Origin: Ktedonobacter robiniae
Lineage (GTDB): Bacteria > Chloroflexota > Ktedonobacteria > Ktedonobacterales > Ktedonobacteraceae
Assembly (NCBI RefSeq): GCF_016587375.1
Contig: NZ_BNJG01000003.1
Coordinates: 930,001 to 994,000, forward strand
Length of the DNA: 64,000 nucleotides
Reading direction: 5' to 3'
In this document: positions 1-8,463 of the stretch, piece by piece
Numbering within the stretch: position 1 is the first letter of the stretch
Layout of the letters: each line of letters starts with the position of its first letter
Notes under the pieces: generated by a model
What the model was told of the DNA's origin: nothing
The model's input: only the letters and a program-made list of their open reading frames with translations
Databases searched by the model: none
Translations under genes and position numbers: made by a program

Positions 1-672
1 GAGCGCGCTCACCAGATCATTACCGTCTCGGGATTGGGCAGTTTCTCCTCTGAGGAGATCTGCACGGCACGCGCCCTCCTGGCTGCCATGCAAGCGTATG
101 ACAAAGAGACATATGAGCACGCGCAACGCATGGTTAACCTCTCGGAGGCCGTCGCCCGTCGTTTACGCTGTGGATCGGAAGAAATCCATAACGTGCGCCT
201 CGCTGCCATGTTCCATGATATAGGCAAGGTCGCCGTTCCAGATAGCATTCTACACAAGCCAGGGCCGCTGAACACAGATGAATGGGAAGTTATTCGACGC
301 CACCCAGACACCGGCAGGCAGATCCTCTCACGCGCCGGCGGGACCTTCGCCATTGTCGCCTACATCATTGGCGCGCATCATGAGCGCTGGGATGGCCAGG
401 GCTATCCTGGTGGCCTGGCCGGCGAGCAGATTCCGCTGGCCGCGCGTATCCTCTCGGTTGTCGACGCCTATGACACCATGATCTCAGGGCGCATCTATCG
501 CAAACCCATCAGCCATGAAGAGGCTTGCGCGGAACTCAAGCACTGTGCGGATACCCAGTTTGATTCCACAGTCGTCGAAGCCTTTTTACAGGTCCTCCAA
601 CTGTCTGATGTCACAACCGAGGCCAGCGAACCTTTCCTCCCCCAACACCTGGTCGAAGCCATAACAGAATAG
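1..672 (+). CDS. HD-GYP domain phosphodiesterase, 5' end cut by window
   Basis: The reading frame is open from base 1, so the start lies outside the window; the internal TTG at 34 is only the first possible start inside it. The protein carries a complete HD-GYP domain: HDIGK near residue 62 of the 34-start form, then HHERWDGQGYPGGL and DAYDTM. In this family the HD and GYP residues bind a metal centre that hydrolyses cyclic di-GMP. Any sensory or receiver domain would be upstream and is not visible. The gene is convergent with the next gene and is separated from it by a long hairpin. The domain call is secure; substrate is inferred from the family. Confidence 0.9.
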   Translation, partial: ERAHQIITVSGLGSFSSEEICTARALLAAMQAYDKETYEHAQRMVNLSEAVARRLRCGSEEIHNVRLAAMFHDIGKVAVPDSILHKPGPLNTDEWEVIRRHPDTGRQILSRAGGTFAIVAYIIGAHHERWDGQGYPGGLAGEQIPLAARILSVVDAYDTMISGRIYRKPISHEEACAELKHCADTQFDSTVVEAFLQVLQLSDVTTEASEPFLPQHLVEAITE

Positions 673-676
673 TAAG

Positions 677-745
677 TCAGGGTACGGAATGAGGATGTGG
701 TTGATGGGCTTCGCCCATCAACCACATCCTCATTCCATACCCTGA
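677..745. terminator. Long hairpin between convergent genes
   Basis: An almost perfect inverted repeat with arms of about 33 bases and a 3-base loop lies directly after the stop codon of the HD-GYP gene and before the end of the convergent monooxygenase gene. No T-tract follows on either strand. It is placed to terminate or insulate both transcripts. It is one of a family of gene-specific hairpins in this window. Confidence 0.75.
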
Positions 746-767
746 GCGCCGCAGGCGCGAAAGGTCA
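744..767 (+). repeat. 24-base GC-rich repeat, copy 1
   Basis: The segment beginning GAGCGCCGCAGGCGCGA recurs at 16574-16597 with two differences. It contains a small hairpin (GCGCC, loop GCA, GGCGC). Both copies sit immediately beside a long terminator-like hairpin. Function is unknown. Confidence 0.55.
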
Positions 768-1985
768 GGCTCTGATGTGCACGGGGCGCAAACCAAATAA
801 CAGGACGCGCATAGGAATATCGCGCAAGAAGGGAATGCTAAAGAAGACGCGCATCATCAGCGGAAGGCTGGGTGGCGTTCCCTCCTTCTCCAGGGGCTTC
901 ACCAGGCGCTTTTGCAACTTCTGCTGGTGATTTTGAATCAGCTTGACCGGTAGCATGCGAGCACGCTGAATCTGCTCCATATCCGCTGGCTGTACATTCT
1001 TAGCCTTCAGCTTATCACCCAGGATATTCGAGGCGGTCACCGCATCCTGCACCGCAAGGTTGATGCCCGCACCCGCAATGGGAGACATGGCATGCGCGGA
1101 ATCTCCAATCAGCAGCACGCCCGGAGCATACCAGCGCTTAAGGCAGTAAGCCTGGATAGAGAAGACCGAGACCTGCTTCCAATCCTTAATCTCATTGACG
1201 CGCTCCTCAAACAGCGGCTCGATATTGGCAATCGAGCGACGCAACGCCTCCAGACCCCGCTCATGCACACGAGCATAGCCCCCCTTAGGAATAGGATATC
1301 CAAGCTGCCAGACATCCGGGCGCGGCGAGACCGAGAGAATTCCTTTATCTGACTGGATGACCGTCGCCAGCTCAGGATCGGATGGTTTACGCGAGAGGCG
1401 CGTCCAGAGAATATCCATAGTTGGTTCCGCGAACTGAGGCTCCAGGCCTGCCATCTTGCGTACACGCGAGAAACGCCCATCCGCGCCGACAACCAGGTGC
1501 GCCTGTATCTCTCCTCGTCCGCTCTGGCCGCGATAGCGCACACCGCATACCTTACCATTCTCCTGCAACAGGCCATCAACCTGGGCGCCCATCAAGACCT
1601 GGAAGTGAGGATACTGCTTGGCCTCCTCTATCAGCATCGAGATAAAGTTAGGCTGAGGCAGAATCGTCACATGCGGAAAGCGAATCCGCAGGCGTGAATA
1701 ATCCGCTAGAGAGATTACCCCCTTCGGCGTCTGCATACTCAGCTTTGAAATCTTGGTATGCGGAATCTTCATAAGCTTCTCAATCAAGCCAAGTTCATAC
1801 ACCACATCCAGGACCGAGGGAAATACGGTATCGCCGCGAAAATCCCGGTCAAAATCCATATGCGATTCAAGCAACACAACAGGAATATTCTGCCGAGCCA
1901 GCAGCAAACCAAGCATAGCACCGGCAGGCCCCCCACCAACAATACAACATGATGTCTGTGAGACCGAAACAGATGTATCTAACAT
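765..1985 (-). CDS. FAD-dependent monooxygenase (aromatic hydroxylase type)
   Basis: A flavoprotein of about 406 residues. The N-terminal dinucleotide-binding motif is CCIVGGGPAGAM, the mid-protein DG motif is GADGRFSRVRK, and the C-terminal FAD-ribityl motif is GDSAHAMSPIAGAGINLA; these define the group A PHBH/UbiH-type hydroxylases that use NAD(P)H and oxygen on aromatic or polyketide substrates. I place the start at the ATG at 1985, shortly before the Rossmann motif, rather than the ATG at 2045, which has no visible ribosome site. It is a clear paralogue of the frameshifted gene at 8464 and lies at the edge of the polyketide locus, so a tailoring role is likely but inferred. Confidence 0.88.
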   Translation of the reverse strand: MLDTSVSVSQTSCCIVGGGPAGAMLGLLLARQNIPVVLLESHMDFDRDFRGDTVFPSVLDVVYELGLIEKLMKIPHTKISKLSMQTPKGVISLADYSRLRIRFPHVTILPQPNFISMLIEEAKQYPHFQVLMGAQVDGLLQENGKVCGVRYRGQSGRGEIQAHLVVGADGRFSRVRKMAGLEPQFAEPTMDILWTRLSRKPSDPELATVIQSDKGILSVSPRPDVWQLGYPIPKGGYARVHERGLEALRRSIANIEPLFEERVNEIKDWKQVSVFSIQAYCLKRWYAPGVLLIGDSAHAMSPIAGAGINLAVQDAVTASNILGDKLKAKNVQPADMEQIQRARMLPVKLIQNHQQKLQKRLVKPLEKEGTPPSLPLMMRVFFSIPFLRDIPMRVLLFGLRPVHIRA

Positions 1986-2108
1986 ATCTCTACTCTTACC
2001 TCTCTCATGCCTATTCCTAAATGATGAAGCATAGCAGTCAAGCATGGTACGACACTACTGGATAATTACTATACTTAAGCCCATCATACGCCCATACTTG
2101 AAAAGCAC

Positions 2109-2172
2109 TTCATCTATAAAGAGAGGGAGGTGGTGAGGCTGTCCTCACCACCTCCCTCTCTTTATAGATGAA
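2109..2172. terminator. Perfect 30-bp-stem hairpin
   Basis: Two perfectly complementary 30-base arms are separated by the loop CTGT. It stands alone between the start of the monooxygenase gene and the end of the kinase gene, both on the minus strand, and so probably ends the kinase/regulator transcript. No T-tract is present. Confidence 0.7.
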
Positions 2173-2337
2173 ATTAAACACATCTTTTCTGGACAGGGGA
2201 TATAGTAACAACAGGAGCGGGAACGAAACGCTCCTGAAGAGGCGTAATCCACCATCGAGACAACGTATCCGTATCTTGCTTGCTTACCACTTTGGGGCAG
2301 ATGCAGCGCACCAGTCGGGCATAACTCCTATGCTCGT

Positions 2338-4035
2338 CTAGTGCTGCTGCCGCTGTTCCAGCAACTTCACAACAGGGGTCTTAGCGGTAATATCCTGCGC
2401 CGCCAGGGGGAAACGCAGGGTAAAGCAGGTCCCCAATCCCACCTCGCTCTCAACTTCCACACTCCCACCCATAGCCTCCGTCATCTCTTTGACAATCGCC
2501 AGTCCCAGGCCGGTTCCAGAGGCAGGCTGCTGGCGCGACTTCTCCGTGCGGTAGAAGCGTTCCCAGATGTGAGACAATTCGTCAGCGGGGATACCCTCAC
2601 CCGTATCTTTGATTTGCAGCACTACCTCTTCATGTGCCAGATCTGCCTGCGCACCGACGGAGATAATACCTCCCGGTGGTGTATGCCGTACTCCATTGTT
2701 GAGCAGATTTTGCAGAATCTGCTCCAGCCGGGCCTCGTCAACCACGGCCTGCGGCAGGTTCGCCGCAACCTCGGCGATGATCTCCACACGACTACCACGC
2801 CAGGTCAGGGGAGCCAGCACGTCCACAATACGCTGTATTAACACATCCACATGACTGGGGGCACAGCGCAGCTTCAATTTGCCAACCTCGGCCCGCGCCA
2901 GGGCAAAGAGGTCATCGATCAATCCCTGCAAGCGTACCGTCTGCTGATTAATAACGTTCAGATCCTGGCGCAACATAGGAGGGGGAACCTCATTCCAGTT
3001 GGCCAGGGTTGACTCAAGATAACCACGCATGGTCGCCACAGGCGTGCGTAGCTCATGCGAGACGCTGGCTATCAGCTCCCGGCGCTCATTGAGCAGTTGC
3101 GCAACGTTGTCGCGCTCCTTCTGAAGCTCATGCAACGTCTCTTCCAGGTGGGCGGCCATGGCGTTAAAGTCGTTCTGTAGCCGCGCCACCTCGTCCTCGC
3201 CCTGCACTGGAATACGGATGCTATAATTGCCCGCGCGCATGGCGCTGGCCGCGCCCACAAGTGTCTCTATGCGCTGCGTAATACGGCGCGCGAAGAAGTT
3301 CGAGAAAAGTAAGACAGGCGGCAGCACAAAGACCAGAATCGCCGCGATGGCGCTCCCTGAAAGAAACAGATTCAAGAACAGGTAGAGCGGCAGGTTCTCC
3401 GGTTTTGAGTAAGAGAAAGCACTCGCGAATAAAATAAAAAGCGAGAGCACGCCCACTCCAAACATGGGAATCATCATAATAGCATGGGTAAGCGCCCAAC
3501 TCAAGTGCTGCTTACGCAAGCGATTCCAGGCCTGGAGCACACGAATCGCTGCTCGCAGGAACAGGAAAAAGCTGGCGCTACAGAAAGAGAGGAAGACATC
3601 AATAGCAAGCGAAGTTGCCGGAGAATGGGCTACATCAGTGGATCGAAAGCGATCCGCATAGTCAGACCAAATGATCGTGTTCAGACCCGATAATGAAGGG
3701 AAAGGGGTCCAGACCAAAAAAACCATCTCAAGGAGGAAAATCACAAGCACACAGGCCGCCATGAGAAATTCGACGCCCACCTGTCTGCGCCAGGGACGCA
3801 CTTTTGACGTACGCCAGCGCATGGTACTCCAGAACACACTTACGGGGCAATAAAACAGGAAAAATGTGACTGTATTATTCATTAATTGCCCAGGTTCGTC
3901 CGCCATCTGCGCACGAAAAAACAGCCACCAGGTAATGATCACTACTGCCTGGATGAGCACCATCTCGAACAAGGCCTGCCAGCCACGCGTCTGAAACCAG
4001 AACTCGCGCACCTTCCTGATCAATGTATTTCCCAT
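2338..4035 (-). CDS. Membrane sensor histidine kinase
   Basis: A 565-residue sensor kinase. About six membrane segments occupy the first 245 residues (for example around 22-40, 55-70, 90-110, 145-162, 184-208 and 216-245). A HAMP linker follows (about 248-300), then a short coiled coil, a HisKA domain with the phospho-acceptor His327 in SVSHELRTPVATMRG, and an ATPase domain with the N box, DTGEGIPADEL and GTGLGLAIVKEM. The multi-span N-terminus with no large extracellular loop suggests membrane or lipophilic-ligand sensing. It is downstream of, and in the same direction as, the response regulator at 4174, its probable partner; a palindromic repeat lies between them. Confidence 0.93.
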   Translation of the reverse strand: MGNTLIRKVREFWFQTRGWQALFEMVLIQAVVIITWWLFFRAQMADEPGQLMNNTVTFFLFYCPVSVFWSTMRWRTSKVRPWRRQVGVEFLMAACVLVIFLLEMVFLVWTPFPSLSGLNTIIWSDYADRFRSTDVAHSPATSLAIDVFLSFCSASFFLFLRAAIRVLQAWNRLRKQHLSWALTHAIMMIPMFGVGVLSLFILFASAFSYSKPENLPLYLFLNLFLSGSAIAAILVFVLPPVLLFSNFFARRITQRIETLVGAASAMRAGNYSIRIPVQGEDEVARLQNDFNAMAAHLEETLHELQKERDNVAQLLNERRELIASVSHELRTPVATMRGYLESTLANWNEVPPPMLRQDLNVINQQTVRLQGLIDDLFALARAEVGKLKLRCAPSHVDVLIQRIVDVLAPLTWRGSRVEIIAEVAANLPQAVVDEARLEQILQNLLNNGVRHTPPGGIISVGAQADLAHEEVVLQIKDTGEGIPADELSHIWERFYRTEKSRQQPASGTGLGLAIVKEMTEAMGGSVEVESEVGLGTCFTLRFPLAAQDITAKTPVVKLLEQRQQH

Positions 4036-4092
4036 ATCATATGTCTCCAGGCCACAAACTCCAGGTTGCTGACCATTTTACTCTGCTCGCTT

Positions 4093-4178
4093 TGTAGGGG
4101 TCATGCTTGCACGGCCTTACCCAGGGAGTCAAGCATTTCTCTCCCCCAACAAAAGTCCAAGCAAGCGTGGACCCTACA
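4093..4178. repeat. Dispersed palindromic repeat, copy 1
   Basis: The 86-base unit has imperfect inverted ends (TGTAGGGGTCATGCTTGC at the left and the complement of TGTAGGGTCCACGCTTGC at the right). Its minus-strand sequence matches the 53-base element at 9757-9809 at both ends. The end of the unit supplies the TAG stop codon of the response regulator gene. It resembles a REP-type or miniature mobile element. Confidence 0.6.
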
Positions 4179-4884
4179 CCTTACCTGATGCTCCATTGTG
4201 CAGGCGGTAGCCGATGCCCCAGACCGTCTCAATGGAATCGCCCAGTTTGCCCAACTTTTTGCGCAAACGCAAGACGACGTTATCAACCGAGCGATCACCA
4301 CCAATATAGGTACCACTCCATAGCGTCTCTATGAGATAGGAACGACTAAAGGCGCGCCCGGGGCTGCGCAGCAGCAGTTGCAGCAGCGCGAACTCGGTGG
4401 GGCTCAAATCCAGCATCGCACCTTCGAGGGTTACCTCGTGCGTTTGAGGATTGAGGCGCAGGTTGCCCAGGCATAGCTCCTCGCTCGCCACACGGCGGTC
4501 CGCGCTAATAGTCAACTTAATCAATTCGGCGCGCCTGAGCAGGGCACGCACACGCGCTACAAGCTCGCGCATACTAAAAGGCTTGGTCAGATAGTCGTCT
4601 GCCCCGATCTCCAGCCCTATGACACGATCCGCCTCCTCGCTACGAGCCGTCAGCATTAACACGGGGGTCGCCGAGCTCTGACGCAAGCGTCGTAGTACCT
4701 CCAGGCCATTGAGCCGGGGCAGCATCCAATCCAACAAGACCACATCTGGTTGGTGGCGCTCATGTAGATCTAGCGCGCTCAGGCCATCCTCAGCGTGAAA
4801 TACCTCGTATCCCGCACCCCTCAACTCGCGCATAACAATCGTTGCCAGGTCGTTCTCGTCTTCAACTAGTAGTACCTTCTCCAT
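4174..4884 (-). CDS. OmpR-family response regulator
   Basis: A 236-residue regulator. The receiver domain has the acidic pocket (VEDEND), phospho-acceptor Asp52 in LLDWMLPRLNG and the conserved KPF near residue 103; the C-terminal winged helix ends with SVDNVVLRLRKKLG and GIGYRL, typical of OmpR/PhoB DNA-binding domains. The frame is open further upstream, but I start at the ATG at 4884, because homology begins exactly there. It precedes the histidine kinase and forms a two-component pair with it. A tandem 9-base direct repeat at 4983-5002 upstream could be its own binding site. Confidence 0.93.
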   Translation of the reverse strand: MEKVLLVEDENDLATIVMRELRGAGYEVFHAEDGLSALDLHERHQPDVVLLDWMLPRLNGLEVLRRLRQSSATPVLMLTARSEEADRVIGLEIGADDYLTKPFSMRELVARVRALLRRAELIKLTISADRRVASEELCLGNLRLNPQTHEVTLEGAMLDLSPTEFALLQLLLRSPGRAFSRSYLIETLWSGTYIGGDRSVDNVVLRLRKKLGKLGDSIETVWGIGYRLHNGASGKV

Positions 4885-4982
4885 AACAGGTGCGTCATCC
4901 CCTCTATACATGTGCTCTATTATAGCTTTGCCAACTGGACATGAAAATAGCATACAGACCCTACAGAGTATATACCCATAAA

Positions 4983-5002
4983 TTGCGACAAAGTTGCGAC
5001 AA
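4983..5002 (+). promoter_or_regulatory. Direct repeat with 11-base period, candidate regulator site
   Basis: TTGCGACAA occurs twice, starting at 4983 and 4994, so the half-sites are one helical turn apart. OmpR/PhoB-type regulators bind such tandem direct repeats. It lies in the divergent interval between the response regulator gene and the hydrolase gene, so it may control both. Assignment is inferred. Confidence 0.4.
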
Positions 5003-5131
5003 CTTGCATCACACCACCAGACAATTACCCTTTTATAGGTCAAATGACTCTTTCAAGGAAGAAGAAAAGCATCTATACTATTGGCAAAACAATGCATATA
5101 CGGGATTGTACACAAAAGAGGGAAAGCTAGC

Positions 5132-6382
5132 ATGCAAACCGAGGCACAGAATAATCATCCCCTTGGGCAAGATGCTGGGGGAGAACAAGCTCTCAAGGCT
5201 ACATCTACAACCAAAGGTAAATTCCGGAAACGTGGCAGCATAGTTTCTCTCATGGCACGTTTCTTGCTGGCGCTGCTTTTCCTTGGCGGCATATACACCT
5301 CGCTCCTTCCCTGGGGCCAGGCGACTCTGCGCGCAACCTTTATTCTTCCATCGCTGCTCACGGCTTCAGAGCCGCTACCGCTCACACTTGGGGGCGAAAC
5401 ATTCACTCATACGCAAAAAGTCCTTCCCGCCGAGCATGGTATTCTCTACCTGGATATCTTTACACCCAACACAGTTCCGCTCATCCATGGCGAGCGCCAG
5501 GGCGTGCTGCTCTTACCTGGAGTGGGAGACCAGCGCCAGGTGCCACAGCTGATCAATCTTGAGCAGACGCTGGCACGCTCAGGCATCGTTGTCGTGGCAA
5601 TGACCACCTCGACCCTCTTGCAGGATGATGTCTCTATAGAGGATAGCGCGGACGTGGTGCAAGCCTATCAATACCTACAAGCTCTCCCCGCCTTACAAGG
5701 CCAGCGCACGGGCATGATCGCCTTTAGCGCAGGTGTGCCACTGATAACGCACGCGGCGGCGGACCCCCATATTCGCGACCAGGTGGCCTATGTCACCGCC
5801 TTTGGTGGCTACTATAACGCCGAGACCCTGCTTGAGACCTTTGGGCGCCGCGCCGTCTCCTACGATGGCAAGACCGAGTCCTGGCAACCAACCGCCTACG
5901 CGCTACAAGTACTTGCCAATGTGACCACCGAACAGCTTCCCGTCTATGAGCAGGAACTCATTCGCCAGGCTCTCAGTCAGGATGGCTCACCACTCTCACA
6001 AGGAGAACAGGATCAGCTCTCGCCAGAGGGACGCGCCGCCTATCAGCTCCTCAGTGGTACAGCTCCGAACCGGGTCGCACAGAATATGGCCGCGCTAACG
6101 CCCGCGATGCACGCGCAGCTCCAGGGCCTCTCAACCAGCCAGATCATCAAAGAGATTCACGCTCCCGTATACCTGCTGCATGATCGTAACGACGCCTTTC
6201 TGCCCTTTACCGAGACCCGCGCTTTCGACCGGGATCTCACGCGCCTGCATCATCCACATAACTACGTCGAATTCCATATCTTTGATCATGTCGAAGTGCG
6301 TTCCAACCTCAACTTCTTCCAGACCATCGGCGATGGCTCAAAGCTCTTCAACCTGATCAGCCAGGTCTTCCAGGCAGGATAA
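5132..6382 (+). CDS. Membrane-anchored alpha/beta hydrolase
   Basis: A 416-residue protein with a polar N-terminus of about 37 residues, one membrane segment (near 40-60, FLLALLFLGGIYTSLLPW) and an extracytoplasmic hydrolase-like domain. Candidate catalytic elements are the nucleophile elbow IAFSAGVPL, the acid in DRNDAFLP and the His in DHVEVRS. I chose the ATG at 5132, which has AGAGGGA eight bases upstream, over the earlier in-frame ATG at 5081. The elbow has Ala rather than Gly at its first position, which is tolerated in dienelactone-hydrolase relatives. Substrate unknown. It is divergent from the two-component pair. Confidence 0.75.
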   Translation: MQTEAQNNHPLGQDAGGEQALKATSTTKGKFRKRGSIVSLMARFLLALLFLGGIYTSLLPWGQATLRATFILPSLLTASEPLPLTLGGETFTHTQKVLPAEHGILYLDIFTPNTVPLIHGERQGVLLLPGVGDQRQVPQLINLEQTLARSGIVVVAMTTSTLLQDDVSIEDSADVVQAYQYLQALPALQGQRTGMIAFSAGVPLITHAAADPHIRDQVAYVTAFGGYYNAETLLETFGRRAVSYDGKTESWQPTAYALQVLANVTTEQLPVYEQELIRQALSQDGSPLSQGEQDQLSPEGRAAYQLLSGTAPNRVAQNMAALTPAMHAQLQGLSTSQIIKEIHAPVYLLHDRNDAFLPFTETRAFDRDLTRLHHPHNYVEFHIFDHVEVRSNLNFFQTIGDGSKLFNLISQVFQAG

Positions 6383-6387
6383 ATTGG

Positions 6388-6446
6388 GTGATGGGATGTG
6401 GATTGTGGAAATGCAGGAGGCATTTCCACAATCCACATCCCATCAC
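6388..6446 (+). terminator. Perfect 27-bp-stem hairpin
   Basis: Two 27-base complementary arms with a 5-base loop begin five bases after the hydrolase stop codon and end 28 bases before the next start codon. It separates two genes on the same strand, so it may terminate or attenuate read-through, or protect the 3' end of the upstream mRNA. Confidence 0.7.
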
Positions 6447-6474
6447 TTCGGACAATAGAAAAGAGAGATTACAG

Positions 6475-6765
6475 ATGACAGAACTATCACTGACACTTGG
6501 CTGGCTCCTGCTGGGGGCGCTACTGGGTCTGTTGACATGGCTCACCCGGCTGGGACAGCACCACCGCTTTGGCTGGTGGCGCATGACCTTTCTTGGCGCA
6601 TTCCTGGCGCCCATCAGCGGCTGGGGTGCCTCGCTACTGCTGGGACGCTTCTTCGCGACAGGCGTCGTGCTCTGGCTCACTATTGCTGGCTGCCTGCTCC
6701 TGCCGCGCCTAGTACGCATGCAGGGCTGCCAGGGTGCCCAGGCGCGGACTGGTCAACATGGGTAG
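6475..6765 (+). CDS. Small integral membrane protein
   Basis: A 96-residue hydrophobic protein with about three membrane segments (near 5-22, 38-58 and 62-82) and a basic loop between the first two. The start at 6475 is the first Met after the hairpin and has GAGAG nearby; the frame upstream of it is only hairpin sequence. I do not recognise a family. Its last 57 bases overlap, on the opposite strand, the 3' end of a racemase remnant, so the C-terminal tail may be recent read-through sequence. Confidence 0.55.
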   Translation: MTELSLTLGWLLLGALLGLLTWLTRLGQHHRFGWWRMTFLGAFLAPISGWGASLLLGRFFATGVVLWLTIAGCLLLPRLVRMQGCQGAQARTGQHG

Positions 6766-6900
6766 TTCAATATCGGGACACAAATCGCTCACACCTGCCA
6801 TAGAGGCCTGAGACAACACCACAACGTTGGCCTCATGAGCATGCGCGCGGTGCTGCGTAGCAATCTTGCCCAGGTAGGTCTGTTGGAGGAGGAAGAGGTC
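6709..6900 (-). pseudogene. C-terminal remnant of an Asp/Glu-racemase-family protein
   Basis: Translation of the minus strand from 6900 to the TAG at 6709 gives about 63 residues including HEANVVVLSQASMAGVSD and LPMLTSPRLGTLAALHAY. The pattern of Val-rich strand, SQASM and SPRLG near the terminus matches the C-terminal part of the Asp/Glu/hydantoin racemase superfamily. The frame is closed by a stop inside the palindrome immediately upstream and has no start codon except an internal Met, so this is a broken gene whose first two thirds are gone. Confidence 0.6.
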
Positions 6901-6953
6901 TAAGCCAGGAGGTGGCTAACAACGTTGTTAGCCACCTCCTGGCTTAGACCTCT
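6894..6953. terminator. Perfect 60-base palindrome
   Basis: All 60 bases form a perfect palindrome with no loop, centred on AACAACGTTGTT. It lies between the racemase remnant and the SnoaL-like gene, both minus strand, in the right place to terminate the latter's transcript. No T-tract. Confidence 0.7.
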
Positions 6954-6995
6954 GAATTCTAGCTCACGCGCTGTGCGAGCTAGAAAAGACGGGCG

Positions 6996-7454
6996 TTAGG
7001 CGCGCTGTGAGCGGGCCGCGACGTGTGTCAGGTGATCGTCGGCATCCTCTTCGGGTGAACCCAGTTGCGCAAGCAGGACGCGATGATCAAAAGTGGTGCG
7101 CACTTCATGGATCTGGCCGTCATAAATGACGAAGTTGTCGATGCGTGGGAGGGCGAAGCGCACGCCGCTGGCGGGAATATCGTGGAAATCACGCTGGTGG
7201 ACACCGCTCATGATGGCATAGGCGGCGACCTTCTCGTCATCGGCGATAATGACCTCAATCTTGAACTGAACGTTCAAGGCGCTACGAATCTCACTGCTGA
7301 AGCCCAGGAAACCCTCAGCACCACGAATGCCATCGGGGGGGCCATAAAAGGCAAAGTCCGAAGCCAGGATCTCATTGGCGACCGCGCGGTCACCCTTGCT
7401 GAAGACATCTTCGAAGAAACGTTTTACCAGTTGCTCGCTCTGCTCTTTGGACAT
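6996..7454 (-). CDS. SnoaL-like polyketide cyclase / ester cyclase family protein
   Basis: A 152-residue protein with the NTF2-like fold pattern of the SnoaL group: an N-terminal helix pair (EQLVKRFFEDVFSKGD), LASDFAFYGPPDGIRGAEGF, and a late strand pair around IDNFVIYDGQIHEVRTTFD. Members close the fourth ring of anthracyclines by an aldol reaction, but many relatives have unknown substrates. Being next to a type II polyketide locus supports a cyclase role. It is the last gene of a minus-strand pair with the methyltransferase at 7515. Confidence 0.72.
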   Translation of the reverse strand: MSKEQSEQLVKRFFEDVFSKGDRAVANEILASDFAFYGPPDGIRGAEGFLGFSSEIRSALNVQFKIEVIIADDEKVAAYAIMSGVHQRDFHDIPASGVRFALPRIDNFVIYDGQIHEVRTTFDHRVLLAQLGSPEEDADDHLTHVAARSQRA

Positions 7455-7514
7455 AAAGCTTAGATACCCTTTCCAGGTACTACCTAATTAAGAAGGTAGA
7501 AACACCATACTTCC

Positions 7515-8213
7515 TTATTGGGAAGAGACAACACTGCCAGGGGCAGTGTTGCGATAGCTCGCGGTATAAGACCACCAGGGGATGCCCACATATCCGGCAT
7601 CCTCCAGCCCAGCCGCTTCGGCGCACCTGCGCACCATACCAGGCAGGCAGAAATCAGGATCGCAGAGTTGCTCTGTGACCGATACTACACCTCCCACTTT
7701 GAGCACACGCGCACACTCGCGGAAGAACGCTACTGGATACGGAAGCTCGCCCACGACCGTCACCAGGAAGACCATGTCAAAGCTTCCCTCGGGCAGAGGC
7801 ATATGGCAACCATCCGCTTGAATGATCTCCACATTGCCCACCTCTTCCCGCTCCAGGCGCTGGTGCAGCAGTTCAATCATCTTCGATTGCACCTCCACAC
7901 ACGTGACGCTGCCAGAGCTTTTGCCCGCAGCCACACGACGCGCCAGGACGGTCGTGAAGAGTCCCGGCCCCGGCCCGATCTCCAGGACACGCATACCAGG
8001 CAGCACGCCAGCGCACTCTACGATGTGCTCCGGGGAGCCAAAGAGTTTGCGCCTGAGCGGGGCATCCAAGTATGGCGCGATCTCAGGGGGCATGGGTTCC
8101 GGGTGAAGCCTGCGCCTGATACGGAGAAATACCTGGCCAGTAATAAAAATGCTTACGAGGCATAAGAGCACAATCCCTAACCCTCGTAACCACCTGACTG
8201 CAAATAGGCGCAT
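7515..8213 (-). CDS. Membrane-anchored class I SAM methyltransferase
   Basis: A 232-residue protein beginning with a membrane segment (about residues 8-30, LRGLGIVLLCLVSIFITG), then a class I methyltransferase domain: motif I VLEIGPGPGLFTTVLAR near 76-92, an acidic residue at the end of strand 2 (CVEVQ), ADGCHMPLPEGSFDMVF and the post-motif RECARVLKVGG. AAGGGAAG lies just before the ATG. It is transcribed with the SnoaL-like gene and away from the flavin monooxygenase gene, so it may modify the polyketide at the membrane. Substrate is not determinable. Confidence 0.8.
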   Translation of the reverse strand: MRLFAVRWLRGLGIVLLCLVSIFITGQVFLRIRRRLHPEPMPPEIAPYLDAPLRRKLFGSPEHIVECAGVLPGMRVLEIGPGPGLFTTVLARRVAAGKSSGSVTCVEVQSKMIELLHQRLEREEVGNVEIIQADGCHMPLPEGSFDMVFLVTVVGELPYPVAFFRECARVLKVGGVVSVTEQLCDPDFCLPGMVRRCAEAAGLEDAGYVGIPWWSYTASYRNTAPGSVVSSQ

Positions 8214-8353
8214 AACTTCCCTTTTCTCAACGAAAACTATTAAAAGTAGAGCAAAGTTATACGAGAGCCTTTACTCATTTTAATATTTTTGCGTATCTCA
8301 AAGCGTTCTTATTTCTATTGTAACTCTTCGCTTTTAACTCTATATAGGCATAT

Positions 8354-8393
8354 ATCACAACTTTTAGTGCACATTTTTGTCACTAAGTGTGAT
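8354..8393. promoter_or_regulatory. Imperfect inverted repeat in divergent promoter region
   Basis: ATCACAACTTTTAGTG faces CACTAAGTGTGAT across an 11-base spacer, in the AT-rich 250-base interval between the divergent methyltransferase and monooxygenase genes. The dyad could be an operator for both. No clear promoter hexamers were assigned. Confidence 0.3.
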
Positions 8394-8463
8394 CGCTTTG
8401 TGATTGCTATCTATACTGAAATATAGGAGCAATACAGGTAGCAATTGGAAAGGATAATTTTCG

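Noticed and set aside
7065..7463. 132-codon plus-strand frame
   Set aside because: Antisense to the SnoaL-like gene, which has clear family motifs.
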